51,467 nt of DNA from Actinomycetota bacterium (GCA_016931915.1 JAFGDU010000091.1:1-51467), one strand, 5' to 3'. Positions 1 to 8,609 are shown, numbered from the stretch's first letter. Made by a program: numbers and translations. The notes: generated from the letters alone by a model not told the origin.

Positions 1-85
1 AGGCGGTCTCCTGTTCATCCTCCTTCGCTTTTCTCAACATCTCCAGCGTGGTTTCACACGCTGACAATTCCTCGATTTCTGCCAT
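1..85 (-). CDS. CODH catalytic subunit (CooS/AcsA), N-terminal fragment
   Basis: Only the first 28 codons lie in the window; the gene runs off the left edge. The start ATG at 85 follows a GGAGGA ribosome binding site. The peptide contains TLEMLRKAKEDEQETA and the next codon begins with T, compatible with Trp. This fits the N-terminal segment of nickel carbon monoxide dehydrogenases, where an LEML-KA---D---TA stretch precedes the first cysteines of the B/D clusters. It is the last visible gene of the minus-strand Wood-Ljungdahl operon, 63 bases after acsD. No cluster-binding cysteine is visible, so the call rests on a short match plus context. Another CODH/ACS subunit is the main alternative. 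Confidence 0.55.
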   Translation of the reverse strand, partial: MAEIEELSACETTLEMLRKAKEDEQETA

Positions 86-148
86 TTGTCGTGTTCCTCC
101 TATGGAAATCTATCCAGGTTCTTCCTGAACTCCAATATATATCAAAGC

Positions 149-1090
149 CTATCCCGACAGGTCGGCTATTAATTGCTTGGTCATGCGGATGCTCTCCGGG
201 TGCCTGAGCACCAGGATGTCCGCTCCGGCCAGGAGCAGCGAAACCGCGGTGATGGTCTCCCACATGATGCCGCGCTTCTCCGGGTCTCCCCACTCCGGGT
301 ACTCGTCCTCGGAGCTCTTGGCCTCCTTGGTCTTCCAGGACTGGTAGCCTATATTGGCCAGCATGGGCATCTGGGTCATGGAATCGTCCTGCATGAGACC
401 GGCGATCTTCAGGCGCTCCATCACCGAATAGGTGTACTCGAGACCGTAACCCAGGGCTCCCGTGGTGGGATCGATGACCAGCTTCTCGGCCTCCATACCC
501 AGGTTGGTGAGGAGGATGTTGAGCTGCTTGGCCAGGTTGACGTCGATGGGCGTCATGCCCACCACCGTCTGCTTGTAGCCTATGGCGGGAGCTCCCACCT
601 TCTTGAAGTTTTCCTCCTTGGCGGGCCCCAGGATGAGGTTTCTGCCCTCCGCCTTGGTGGCGATGACCTTGGCGAGCTCGGCGTCCTTCTCCAGATCCTC
701 GGTGCCGTAGACGATTACCGGCACGCTCACCGCTTCCTCCACCTTGAGCACGGTCTCAGCCGCCTCCTCCGCGGAAGCGTTGGTGGCCTTGGGGTCGGTC
801 GAGGTGAGCAGGAGGAATATCGCGTCCGCCCCCCACTCGTCGACGGCCTTCTTGGCCCAGGCCACGGGGTCGTCTTTCACCTCACCAAGGGCCTTCTCCA
901 GCGCAGGTATGAGATCATCCATCTCGTCGGATACCTCGGCGGCGACGATGGGCATGTTCGGCATCTCGCCTTCCCAGAGATGGAAGGGGAGCACGTTCTC
1001 CCCGCCTACCTTCTTTGCCTTGTCGCCAACGCCCAACTCTACCTCGCGGACCTTGCCCTTGGCCGTCTCCGTCGGTAGATTGAATGCCAT
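149..1090 (-). CDS. acsD: Corrinoid iron-sulfur protein small subunit (CODH/ACS delta)
   Basis: At 313 residues this has the usual length for AcsD/CdhD, the small TIM-barrel subunit of the corrinoid iron-sulfur protein. That protein carries the methyl group from methyl-tetrahydrofolate to acetyl-CoA synthase. Visible family features are the N-terminal LPFHLWEGEMPN stretch, the central KLVIDPTTGALGYGLEYTYS block and the C-terminal GADILVLRHPES strand. It lies between folD (78 bases upstream) and the CODH fragment on the same strand, as expected for a Western-branch cluster. The large corrinoid subunit (acsC) and the synthase (acsB) are not in the window and presumably lie beyond the left edge. 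Confidence 0.93.
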   Translation of the reverse strand: MAFNLPTETAKGKVREVELGVGDKAKKVGGENVLPFHLWEGEMPNMPIVAAEVSDEMDDLIPALEKALGEVKDDPVAWAKKAVDEWGADAIFLLLTSTDPKATNASAEEAAETVLKVEEAVSVPVIVYGTEDLEKDAELAKVIATKAEGRNLILGPAKEENFKKVGAPAIGYKQTVVGMTPIDVNLAKQLNILLTNLGMEAEKLVIDPTTGALGYGLEYTYSVMERLKIAGLMQDDSMTQMPMLANIGYQSWKTKEAKSSEDEYPEWGDPEKRGIMWETITAVSLLLAGADILVLRHPESIRMTKQLIADLSG

Positions 1091-1168
1091 CTCCTCTCTC
1101 CTTTCCTATGACTCCTGTCCGCCGTATTCTATGATATTATTCCTGCTTGTCGTCGCAGTTGTCGGTTG

Positions 1169-2107
1169 TCATTCCAGGCCGTTCTGGATCTTGCATGCCC
1201 GCAGGGCGTTTTTCATCAGCATACGGTTGGTCACCGAGCCGACGCCGCCGGGGACCGGTGTGATGGCCTCCGTCATGTCCTTTACGGCGTCGAAGGACAC
1301 GTCTCCTACCGTCTTGGTCTTGGGCTTGCCCTTCTCGTTGAGGACCGGCTCGCCCTTATCGTCCAGGACCTTGACGCGGTTTATTCCCACGTCAACCACG
1401 ATCGCGCCCTCCTTGACCTGGTTGGGTCCTATGAGGTCCGCCTTGCCGGCCGCGACGATGAGGATGTCGGCTTCCTTGGTGTGCTTCTCCAGGTTTCCCT
1501 TCATGCTCGTGAATACGTGCACCACGGTGGTGCTGGCGTTGCGGTTGAGCATGAGGAAGGCCAGCGGCTTTCCCACGATGTTGGAATGCCCCACCACGCA
1601 GATCTCGGCGCCCTCGTAGAAGTCCTTGGGGTCCATCTTCTTGACGTCCCGGGCGTAGCGGTCGAGGATCTCCACCACCGCCGAGGGGGTAGCGGGCGGG
1701 AAGGTGGGCTCCCCCAGCGCCAGCTTGCCCATGTTGAAGGGATGGAACGTGTCTATGTCCTTGTTGACGTCGATGGAATTTATCACTGCACTATCGGAGA
1801 TATGCTCCGGAAAGGGGCGCAGGGGAAGGATGCCGCTCACCGCCTTATCAGCGTTGAGCTTTTCCACTATCTTGACTACCTCTTCCTCGCTCACATCCTC
1901 CGGCGGGTTCTCGCTTAAGTAGTTGAATCCGGCCTCCTCGCAGAACTTCTCCACCTGACCTCTGTACATCCTGGCCCCGAAATCGTCTCCCACCAGCAGG
2001 GTGGCGATACCGGGGGTGATGCCCTTGGATTTGAGGGATTCCGTCTCCGCGATGATCTCCTTCATCAGCTCATCGCCGATGGCTACACAATCGATGACCA
2101 GGGCCAT
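1169..2107 (-). CDS. folD: FolD-family methylene-THF dehydrogenase, probably monofunctional
   Basis: This 312-residue protein has the FolD fold, with a Rossmann motif VVGHSNIVGKPLAF and the C-terminal VPGGVG signature. FolD normally oxidises or reduces methylene-tetrahydrofolate and also hydrolyses methenyl-tetrahydrofolate. The cyclohydrolase residues differ here. In the motif Y-x-x-x-K-x-K the first lysine (human Lys56) is replaced: the sequence is MYRGQVEK, with Val52 at that place. The QLPL loop (human Gln100) reads PLRPF, with Leu96 instead of Gln. DVDG is DIDT, and PCTPxG is PATPSA. Loss of the Lys/Gln pair is known in the monofunctional NAD-dependent yeast Mtd1. A separate cyclohydrolase gene lies directly upstream in the same operon, so a dehydrogenase-only role is likely, though untested. 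Confidence 0.88.
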   Translation of the reverse strand: MALVIDCVAIGDELMKEIIAETESLKSKGITPGIATLLVGDDFGARMYRGQVEKFCEEAGFNYLSENPPEDVSEEEVVKIVEKLNADKAVSGILPLRPFPEHISDSAVINSIDVNKDIDTFHPFNMGKLALGEPTFPPATPSAVVEILDRYARDVKKMDPKDFYEGAEICVVGHSNIVGKPLAFLMLNRNASTTVVHVFTSMKGNLEKHTKEADILIVAAGKADLIGPNQVKEGAIVVDVGINRVKVLDDKGEPVLNEKGKPKTKTVGDVSFDAVKDMTEAITPVPGGVGSVTNRMLMKNALRACKIQNGLE

Positions 2108-2277
2108 ATCCGTCGCTCCTTTCCTAGTCCATAGTACGTTTCGGACCTCGAGAACTCATACGTATATCGCTTTAACTATATTCCCGGTTTTATCTTCCAG
2201 CCAGATCGCTCCTCCGGCCTGGACGAGGTCGGCATGTTCTTATCGCTCCCTCGATCGAGATTTCTGCATATCGTGTC

Positions 2278-2369
2278 CTTCTTCTCTCACGAGATTACCG
2301 CGTCGGCTTCGCTTCCGCTCAGCCTCCTCGCAATACGGATAACGACATCGCTTCGCTCCGTTGTTATCC
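2278..2369. repeat. Degenerate interspersed repeat with terminal palindrome
   Basis: The folD-fchA gap holds a degraded copy of the GCGAGGAGCGAAGCGACG-type interspersed repeat, read on the minus strand. It shows as CCGCGTCGGCTTCGCTTCC and CCTCCTCGCAAT on the plus strand. It ends in a hairpin: GGATAACGA at 2337-2345 pairs with TTGTTATCC at 2361-2369, with a second CGCTTCGCTCCG in the loop. The hairpin overlaps the fchA stop codon. There is no T tract, so it is not a classical terminator. Confidence 0.45.
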
Positions 2370-2990
2370 CAGCTTCTCATAGGTCAGCTTCACTACGCGT
2401 TCGCGCAGTACCGCCGTCTCCTCCAGGATCTCCTGGATGCGAGCCCACTTGCCCTGTGAGAATTCCCGGTCCTCGATGCTGTTGACGTTGATCTTTACGT
2501 TCAGTGCCGCGCTCTGGGCGGCCGCCTCGGCGAGGAGCACCGCCACCCCGGCATCGCTTACCGCCCCGACATTGCCGATAAAGGCGGATGTCTCGGACAG
2601 CTGCGCAACCTCCAGGCATTTCTCGCCGATCTCAAAGGGCACTTCGGTCGCCAGCTTCAGTGCCTCCTGGATGCGAGACGCCCTCTCCGCTTTCTCCTCT
2701 TCCGTTTCGCGGGGAAGCTTGAAAGCGGCGGAGACGTCGGCGTAGACCTCGGTGTCTTTCTGGATCAGGCTCTGCAGTTCCGCGCGGAGTTTCTCTGAGG
2801 ATTCCAGCAGCTCTTCCACCTTGTCCTGGACATCGGCATATTTTTCCTTGCCAAGGGTGAGGTTTCCCACCATGGAAACAAGGGCGGCTCCCAGCGCTCC
2901 CACGAGTGCCGAAACCGACCCACCGCCTGGCTCCGGTGACCTGGAGGCGAGCTTGTCCAGAAATACGACCATGGGCTTCTCTACGTACAT
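2364..2990 (-). CDS. fchA: Methenyltetrahydrofolate cyclohydrolase (cyclodeaminase family)
   Basis: This 208-residue protein belongs to the formiminotransferase-cyclodeaminase/cyclohydrolase family. The hallmark N-terminal SPEPGGGSVSALVGALGAAL is present, followed by the helical SMVGNLTLGKEKY segment and the conserved SDAGVAVLLAEAAAQSA region. In folate-dependent acetogens this protein hydrolyses methenyl-THF or forms it from formyl-THF. I place the start at the ATG at 2990 because GGGGAGG lies seven bases upstream; a further in-frame ATG at 3011 has no such site. It is followed by folD, which has lost its own cyclohydrolase residues, so the two genes together would complete the C1 steps between formyl- and methylene-THF. 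Confidence 0.9.
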   Translation of the reverse strand: MYVEKPMVVFLDKLASRSPEPGGGSVSALVGALGAALVSMVGNLTLGKEKYADVQDKVEELLESSEKLRAELQSLIQKDTEVYADVSAAFKLPRETEEEKAERASRIQEALKLATEVPFEIGEKCLEVAQLSETSAFIGNVGAVSDAGVAVLLAEAAAQSAALNVKINVNSIEDREFSQGKWARIQEILEETAVLRERVVKLTYEKLG

Positions 2991-3214
2991 TGTCAGACCT
3001 CCCCGGTCCAATAAACGATTATCTCATCATTCCGCCTATAATTCCATAATTATTAATCTCTATCCCAACTGCGCCTCTATGCTCGTTTTCCGGGGGTCGG
3101 ATATCATCATCCCTTCCGCCGCTCCCGCCGCATGCTCATACATGCTGGTGGCCTTGCGTTCATTTGAACCGTCACGTTGCTAGAACCCGCCCTTGCGTCA
3201 CTATTCACCTGCGC

Positions 3215-3985
3215 TCAGCCGCCTCCGGGTAGCTTTACGTAGGCGGAGAGTATCTCCTCCACCCCCCTGCGGGCCGGGCTTTCCCCGGGCAGGTCCGACA
3301 GGGCTTTCCCCTCTTCGTCGTATTCCCGCACCAGGTCGTCGTCGGGTACGGCGCCCGCTATCTCCAGGTTCCCCGCCTCGGCAATGGCACGCAGGTTATC
3401 CGGCAACCCGTTGCGGGTCCGGGAAACAACCAGGGCCATGCGTGCGATGTTCAGCTTGAGCTCCCTGGCCAGGTCGCGTATGCGCAGGGCCGTCTCTACG
3501 CCCCGCACCGTGGGATCGGAGGAGATGAACATGATATCCACCCCGGTGGTGGTACGGCGGGAGAGGTGCTCCATGCCCGCTTCGTTATCCATGACCACGT
3601 AATCGTATTTGCCGGTCATGATGTCCAGGTAACGACGGAATATGCTGTTCAGGTAGCAGTAACAACCCGGTCCCTCCGGCCTGCCCATGGAGATGAGATC
3701 GAAACCCTTCTCCTCCACCAGCGCCTGCTGCAGGAGCATTTCAACCCAGGCGTCCTTGGACATGCCCGCGGGCATGTTCTTGACGTTCTCGGTCAGGTGC
3801 TCGCGCACCGAACCTATGGTATTTTCCGCCCTGGTTCCCAGGGCGAGATCGAGGTTGGCATTGGAATCCGCGTCCACGGCCAGGACCGGCTTTCCCGTTT
3901 TTCCCGCTATGTAGTCAACGGAGATGGCCGAGAAGGTGGTCTTGCCCGTACCTCCCTTGCCCGAGACGGCGATCACGTATGACAT
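3215..3985 (-). CDS. cooC: CooC nickel-insertion ATPase for CODH
   Basis: The protein (256 residues from the ATG at 3985) is a MinD/ParA-like P-loop ATPase with the deviant Walker A SGKGGTGKTT at residues 8-17. It also has a GCYCYLN segment; a CxC pair at this place binds metal at the dimer interface in CooC. CooC loads nickel into the C cluster of carbon monoxide dehydrogenase. The start codon lies one base after the RACo stop (TGAGATG), and GGAGGCGGGC upstream serves as ribosome binding site, so the two are translationally coupled. The reading frame stays open further upstream, but the extra residues overlap RACo and precede the conserved N-terminal strand. Confidence 0.9.
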   Translation of the reverse strand: MSYVIAVSGKGGTGKTTFSAISVDYIAGKTGKPVLAVDADSNANLDLALGTRAENTIGSVREHLTENVKNMPAGMSKDAWVEMLLQQALVEEKGFDLISMGRPEGPGCYCYLNSIFRRYLDIMTGKYDYVVMDNEAGMEHLSRRTTTGVDIMFISSDPTVRGVETALRIRDLARELKLNIARMALVVSRTRNGLPDNLRAIAEAGNLEIAGAVPDDDLVREYDEEGKALSDLPGESPARRGVEEILSAYVKLPGGG

Positions 3986-3986
3986 C

Positions 3987-5975
3987 TCAGCCCGCCTCCC
4001 CTTCACCGGCGGCGACCTCCCTGGCCATGCGCTGCACCGCCCGGTACGCTTCAAGTTTGTCCTGCACGGTGGGAAAGGCCTCCAGGTTGGTATGAGGGAA
4101 GAAAAGTGCGGACATGTAGTGTTCCATGAACGCCGGGTTCATGGACAGCTCCAGGTAGGTCATCTGGTGAGCGATGTTATTGGCCTTGCTCATCATCTCG
4201 TTGGACAGCGCCGAGAGATGAGCGCCCAGGAGGGATCCGTTTCCCACGAATTTTATCTTGTCGTAACCGATATCCGGCAGCAGCCCGATGGTCACCGCCT
4301 TGTCGACCTCCAGGTAACGGCCGAAGGCGCCCGCGATGAGCAGCTCGTCGATCATGGTGACATCCATGTCCATGGAGGAGAGCAGGATCTCGATGCCTGC
4401 ATACACCGCCGCCTTGGCCCGCATGAGGTTGTCGATGTCCACATCGGTGATGACGATGTCCCGACGGGTGGCGGAATCCTCCGCCCGTACTATGACGTAT
4501 TCCGCGCCCCCCTCCTTACTGCGCACCCGATCGGTGGGTAGATCCGTGTTTATCTTGCCCTTTTCGTTCATCAGTCCGGTGAGGAACATCTCCGAGAGCA
4601 GGTCGATAAGTCCGGACCCGCAGATGCCGATGGGTTTCTTGTTGCCGACGGTGATGATCATGGGCTCGTAGCCTATCTTGTCGATACGCACCTGCTCGAT
4701 GGCCCCGCCCGTCGCCCGCATACCGTGCTTCACGCCGCCGCCCTCGAAGGCCGGGCCGGCGGAGCACGAGCAGGAGAGCATCCACTCCCGGTTCCCCAGC
4801 ACCATCTCCCCGTTCGTCCCGATGTCGATATATAAAGTCATCTTGTCGGTGTTGAATATGCCGGAGGCCAGGATGCCCGCCACGATATCCCCGCCCACGT
4901 AGCTGGCCACGCAAGGCAATGCGTACATGTATACTCCGGCTGCGATGCGCAGGCCGATATCCGAACTCTTTATCCACGGGAAGAAGGTGCCGGAGGGGAT
5001 ATACGGCTCCTCTCTTATATACTTGGGGTTCAAGCCCAGGAGCAGGTGCATCATGGTCGTGTTGCCGGCTACCACCACGTGGGTGATGTTACAGTATTCG
5101 ATACCCGCCTGTTCCACCAGGTTCTTTATGAGGTTCCAGATTGTCCCTACTACCACCGACTGCAACTTGGCAAGTCCGGTGCCGCGCGTGGCGTAGATGA
5201 TGCGCGTGATCACGTCCTCGCCGAAGGCCACCTGGGCGTTGTAATCGGCCGCCCGCGCCGTGACCTCGCCGGTGTAAAGATCGATCAACTCGGCGGAGAT
5301 GGTGGTGGTGCCGATGTCGATGGCGATGGCCGACTGTCTCTTGGTCGTATCGCCCTGCTCGATGCGAACCGCACGCAGTTCATCCCCGGAATCAAGCACG
5401 GTAACGGTGATGTCCCAATCGCTCTGGCGTATCATGTTCGGCAAACGCTGCAGCACGGGATAATCGACAACAACATCGCGCAGCCCGCCTTCGACGGACA
5501 GGCCTCTCTTGATGCGCTCCGCGTCGCTGGTGTTGTCATCGAGGGTGGGCGGGGACAGTACGAGGTGGACCTTGCGTGTCGGCGGATCGAGCTCCCATTC
5601 CGGAAGCCGCTCCTCCCAGTCGGCGGCGGCAAGGAGATAGCCGTGGGCGGGCGTCGGCTCGGCGCGCTCGAAGATCTTTTTATCTCCTATACGCGACTCC
5701 AGCGGTACCGTGACCTTGAGATCGGACAGGACCCTGGTCTGGCAGGCAAGGGCGTATCCCTTGGCTATCTCGGGTTCGCCTAGCTTCGCGTTGGGCTCCC
5801 GCTCGACCTCCCCCTCATCGATGATCACCCTGCACTTGCCGCAGGAACCGGACCCCCCGCAGGACGCGTTTATGTGCACGTCTGCGTCCATGGCGGCCCT
5901 GAGGAGGTTTTCTCCCCTGCTGACCATGACATACCGGTTATCCGGCATGAACAGCACCCTGCAGTTGTCCTCCAA
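3987..5975 (-). CDS. Reductive activator of corrinoid protein (RACo), ferredoxin-ASKHA ATPase
   Basis: This 662-residue protein has the RACo layout. An N-terminal 2Fe-2S ferredoxin domain carries cysteines at 39, 45, 48 and 78 (ASCGGSGSCGKC and ACQT). A linker follows, and then a large C-terminal ATPase of the ASKHA type begins with AIDIGTTTISAELID near residue 217. RACo re-reduces inactive Co(II) corrinoid iron-sulfur protein to Co(I) at the cost of ATP, so it keeps the AcsCD methyl carrier in the active state. Further matches are YIDIGTNGEMVLGN and CSCSAGPAFEGGGV. The gene lies between fhs and cooC, 99 bases after fhs. Corrinoid activators of methyltransferase systems look alike, but the CODH context favours RACo. 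Confidence 0.9.
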   Translation of the reverse strand: MEDNCRVLFMPDNRYVMVSRGENLLRAAMDADVHINASCGGSGSCGKCRVIIDEGEVEREPNAKLGEPEIAKGYALACQTRVLSDLKVTVPLESRIGDKKIFERAEPTPAHGYLLAAADWEERLPEWELDPPTRKVHLVLSPPTLDDNTSDAERIKRGLSVEGGLRDVVVDYPVLQRLPNMIRQSDWDITVTVLDSGDELRAVRIEQGDTTKRQSAIAIDIGTTTISAELIDLYTGEVTARAADYNAQVAFGEDVITRIIYATRGTGLAKLQSVVVGTIWNLIKNLVEQAGIEYCNITHVVVAGNTTMMHLLLGLNPKYIREEPYIPSGTFFPWIKSSDIGLRIAAGVYMYALPCVASYVGGDIVAGILASGIFNTDKMTLYIDIGTNGEMVLGNREWMLSCSCSAGPAFEGGGVKHGMRATGGAIEQVRIDKIGYEPMIITVGNKKPIGICGSGLIDLLSEMFLTGLMNEKGKINTDLPTDRVRSKEGGAEYVIVRAEDSATRRDIVITDVDIDNLMRAKAAVYAGIEILLSSMDMDVTMIDELLIAGAFGRYLEVDKAVTIGLLPDIGYDKIKFVGNGSLLGAHLSALSNEMMSKANNIAHQMTYLELSMNPAFMEHYMSALFFPHTNLEAFPTVQDKLEAYRAVQRMAREVAAGEGEAG

Positions 5976-6012
5976 GTATCTTCCTTTCTACGCTCCTGCA
6001 CCTTTTTCCGGT

Positions 6013-6043
6013 CGATGCCCCGGTCCCACGGACCGGGGCATCG
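6013..6043. other. Perfect 14-bp hairpin between fhs and RACo
   Basis: CGATGCCCCGGTCC at 6013-6026 is followed by CAC and then its exact reverse complement at 6030-6043. The stem is very stable and lies within the 99-base gap of the minus-strand operon. No T run follows on either strand. It could slow or partly stop polymerase, protect an mRNA end after processing, or act as an attenuator. Nothing in the sequence decides between these. Confidence 0.6.
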
Positions 6044-6074
6044 TTACTGCTGTCATGCTTATCACGAAAGCCGC

Positions 6075-7778
6075 TTAGAACAATCCGAGGGTCTTTCCGC
6101 TCTCGTCTATGTCCACGTCGACCGCCGCGGGGCGGCTGGGCAGACCGGGCATTGTCCTCATGGCACCGCACAGCGGATAGAGGAAGCCGGCCCCGATCGA
6201 GGGGACGATATCGCGTACGGGCAGACGGAAGTTCTTGGGTACGCCCTTGAGCTCGGGATCGTGCGAGAGGGAGAGATGGGTCTTGGCCATGCATATGGGC
6301 AACTTGTCATAGCCCGCCTCCGTGTACTGCTCGATCTTCTTCTCGGCCTCGGGCGCGAAGTCGACCCCGTCGGCACCGTAGATCCTGGTGGCAATGGTCT
6401 CTATCTTCTCCTTGATAGGAGCGTTGATGTCATAGAGGAATTTGAAGTCCTTGGGCTGGTCGCAGGCCGTCACCACTGCCTCCGCGGCTTCGGTGCCGCC
6501 CTTGCCGCCCTTGGCCCAAACGTCGATGGGCACGCAGGCTACGACGCCGGCGGCCTCGGCCAGCTTCTTAACCAGCGCGATCTCCTCGTCCGTATCGGTG
6601 GTGCGCTTGTTGATGGTCACCACCACCGGGACGCCGAAGAGCTTCATGTTCTCGATCATCTTCACGAGGTTGGCCGTACCATCCTCCAGGGCGGGCATGT
6701 TCTCCTTCTTCACCAGTTCCTCGTCCAGCGGCTTGCCCGGACGCGCCTCGAAGGCGCCGCCGTGCATCTTCAGCGCCCTGATGGTGGCGGTGATGACCAC
6801 GCAGTCCGGAGAAGTCCCGAGGGCACGGACCTTGATGTTCATCATCTTCTCCGCGCCGCAGTCGGCGCCGAATCCGGACTCCGTCACCACGTAGTCGCCG
6901 CACTTCAGGGCCACCAGGTCCTCCACCACGGAGTTGTTGCCGTGGGCGATATTGGCGAAGGGCCCGCAGTGCATCAGGCAGGGCTGGTGTTCGAGGGTCT
7001 GGATAAGGTTGGGCTTGAGGGCTTCCTTGAGGAGAACGGTCATGGCTCCAGCAGCCTTGAGATCCTCCGCCGTAACCGGCTTGCCGTCATACGTGTAGCC
7101 TATCACTATGCGGCCAAGCCTCTCGCGCAGGTCTCTCAGGGAATTGGCCAGGGCCAGGATGGCCATGACCTCGGAGGCTACCGTGATATCGTAGCCGGAC
7201 TGGCGGGGGTAGCCGTTGGCCCTGCCGCCAAGGCCGATGACTATCTCGCGCAGGGCGCGGTCGCTGATGTCGACCACCCTTCTCCAGGAGACGGACAGGG
7301 GATCGATGTTCAGGGGGTTCTTCAGCAGTATGCTGGTGTCGATCATCGCCGCCAGCAGGTTGTGGGCCGCTCCGACCGCGTGGATATCGCCGGTGAAATG
7401 GAGGTTGAGGTCCTCCATGGGCACCACCTGGGAGTAACCTCCTCCCGCCGCGCCTCCCTTGATGCCGAAGACCGGCCCCATGGAGGGCTCACGCAGGGTG
7501 AGGATGACGTTCTTGCCTATCTCGCCCAGGGCCTGGGTCAAGCCGATCGACGTCACCGTCTTGCCCTCTCCCAGGGGAGTGGGGGTGATCGCGGTTACAT
7601 CGATGTACTTGCCATCCGGAGCGTCCTTCATCCTCTTCAGGACGTCCTCGAAATTGACCTTGCACTTGTACTTTCCGTAGAGCTCGATCTCGTCTTCCTC
7701 CAGGCCCATCCTCTTGGCGATCTCGATGATGGGAAGTAGTTCCGCCGCTTGTGCGATCTCCAGGTCACTCGGAACCAT
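6075..7778 (-). CDS. fhs: Formate-tetrahydrofolate ligase
   Basis: This 567-residue protein is formyl-THF synthetase, the ATP-consuming entry step of the methyl branch (formate + THF + ATP to 10-formyl-THF). The ATP-binding loop TPLGEGKT lies at residues 67-74. Other family blocks are REPSMGPVFGIKGGAAGGG, NLHFTGDIHA and the C-terminal PICMAKTHLSLSHDP. The length is normal for the family, which runs around 555-570 residues. The ATG at 7778 follows AAAGGAG with seven bases between. It is the first gene of the Wood-Ljungdahl operon; a sigma-70-like promoter lies about 250 bases upstream. Confidence 0.97.
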   Translation of the reverse strand: MVPSDLEIAQAAELLPIIEIAKRMGLEEDEIELYGKYKCKVNFEDVLKRMKDAPDGKYIDVTAITPTPLGEGKTVTSIGLTQALGEIGKNVILTLREPSMGPVFGIKGGAAGGGYSQVVPMEDLNLHFTGDIHAVGAAHNLLAAMIDTSILLKNPLNIDPLSVSWRRVVDISDRALREIVIGLGGRANGYPRQSGYDITVASEVMAILALANSLRDLRERLGRIVIGYTYDGKPVTAEDLKAAGAMTVLLKEALKPNLIQTLEHQPCLMHCGPFANIAHGNNSVVEDLVALKCGDYVVTESGFGADCGAEKMMNIKVRALGTSPDCVVITATIRALKMHGGAFEARPGKPLDEELVKKENMPALEDGTANLVKMIENMKLFGVPVVVTINKRTTDTDEEIALVKKLAEAAGVVACVPIDVWAKGGKGGTEAAEAVVTACDQPKDFKFLYDINAPIKEKIETIATRIYGADGVDFAPEAEKKIEQYTEAGYDKLPICMAKTHLSLSHDPELKGVPKNFRLPVRDIVPSIGAGFLYPLCGAMRTMPGLPSRPAAVDVDIDESGKTLGLF

Positions 7779-8014
7779 GCTGCAACTCCTTTCCTCTTAC
7801 AAGACTGATATCTCTACCGGTCGTCTCGCACTTTCCTCTCGGCCGCTACGGCCGGTTTTCAACGTATATAAAACCGACGGCTCACGGCCTTCTTGCGAAG
7901 GCTCCAGAGTCCCCGGTGAAGTCCTCATCGCGAGTGGTCGGTGCCTGGTACCTCGATACATTGCTACGATGGCTTTCCGTGGGCCGAAGTACTCTTTTAC
8001 CCCTCCGGCGCACC
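7779..8014 (-). promoter_or_regulatory. Long untranslated leader of the Wood-Ljungdahl operon
   Basis: If transcription starts just after the -10 element at 8021-8026, the fhs messenger carries a leader of about 235 bases. The leader contains nested inverted repeats, for example CGGTTTT and AAAACCG around 7852-7877 and GGCCTTCTTGCGAAGGC-like arms near 7890. No coding sequence is convincing. A structured regulatory RNA is possible; I could not match it to a known riboswitch by eye. Confidence 0.35.
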
Positions 8015-8020
8015 CAGAGT

Positions 8021-8049
8021 ATTATATCCATTCACCCCCTATAATGCAA
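8021..8049 (-). promoter_or_regulatory. Sigma-70-type promoter for the fhs operon
   Basis: On the minus strand TTGCAT (8049-8044) and a perfect TATAAT (8026-8021) are separated by exactly 17 bases. The local sequence is A/T-rich against a GC-rich background. The only gene start it can serve downstream is fhs at 7778. Assigned from sequence alone. Confidence 0.6.
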
Positions 8050-8258
8050 ATAAAATCAGGGGTCCTCTCGTTAGAGTTTTAGCTGGTAAAAGCGTTGATT
8101 TGCATAACGGTCAGCGCTCGCCCGTTCCACCGCGAAAGCCTGCTCCGAGTATTGCCCGGCAATGGGCAGCGGTACTCGCCGACAGGCTGACGGTGGCCAT
8201 TCATGGAGAATTGTGGAAGAGGTGCCTCACTGTGGAGACACGTGTCATCGCCTCCCCG

Positions 8259-8537
8259 TCAACCGTGGGTGATGGTGGGGGTCGGCCTGGTTTCCCCGGT
8301 CTCCATTCCCTCGAAATACATGTCCTCCCTCTCGAGGATATCCGAGGGGAACGGTTCCACCACCTTCCATCCTTCGCGCAGATCCCTGGGGAGCGAACCC
8401 TCCACTTCACTCGCTATTTCTTCCGGGAGGATCGTCTTCAACACTCCCACGATCACCCTTACTGCACCGTCGGCTTGCTTAAGGCTCTCCAGCCCCGCCT
8501 CTTCCTTTACCTTTGTCAACAGCTCTTTCCGGTCCAT
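8259..8537 (-). CDS. Small protein, weakly DUF2267-like
   Basis: This is a soluble acidic protein of about 92 residues with no signal peptide or membrane segment. The central part, AVRVIVGVLKTILPEEIASE followed by LPRDLREGW, resembles DUF2267 proteins, where a helical repeat is followed by an LP-ELR-hW motif. I place the start at the ATG at 8537, eight bases after AAGGGG. Two further in-frame starts lie just upstream, the GTG at 8546 and an ATG at 8543. It stands alone upstream of the fhs promoter and its function is unknown. Confidence 0.55.
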   Translation of the reverse strand: MDRKELLTKVKEEAGLESLKQADGAVRVIVGVLKTILPEEIASEVEGSLPRDLREGWKVVEPFPSDILEREDMYFEGMETGETRPTPTITHG

Positions 8538-8609
8538 ATACATCACCCCTTTTATATATTTTACCCAGGTAGATGATGATTTAGGCTTGTCTCACATCCC
8601 GAGGTACAC

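Noticed and set aside
5874..7739. 621-codon open frame on the plus strand, antisense to fhs
   Set aside because: It mirrors the codon structure of the unmistakable fhs gene; its product is rich in His, Gly and Arg with no known motif. Long antisense frames are expected at this GC content.
7779..8014. ZTP (pfl) riboswitch upstream of fhs
   Set aside because: CACCGGGGA on the minus strand resembles part of the motif, and fhs is a typical target. However, the 5' half and the 3' CCGCCUGGGC element are not visible.
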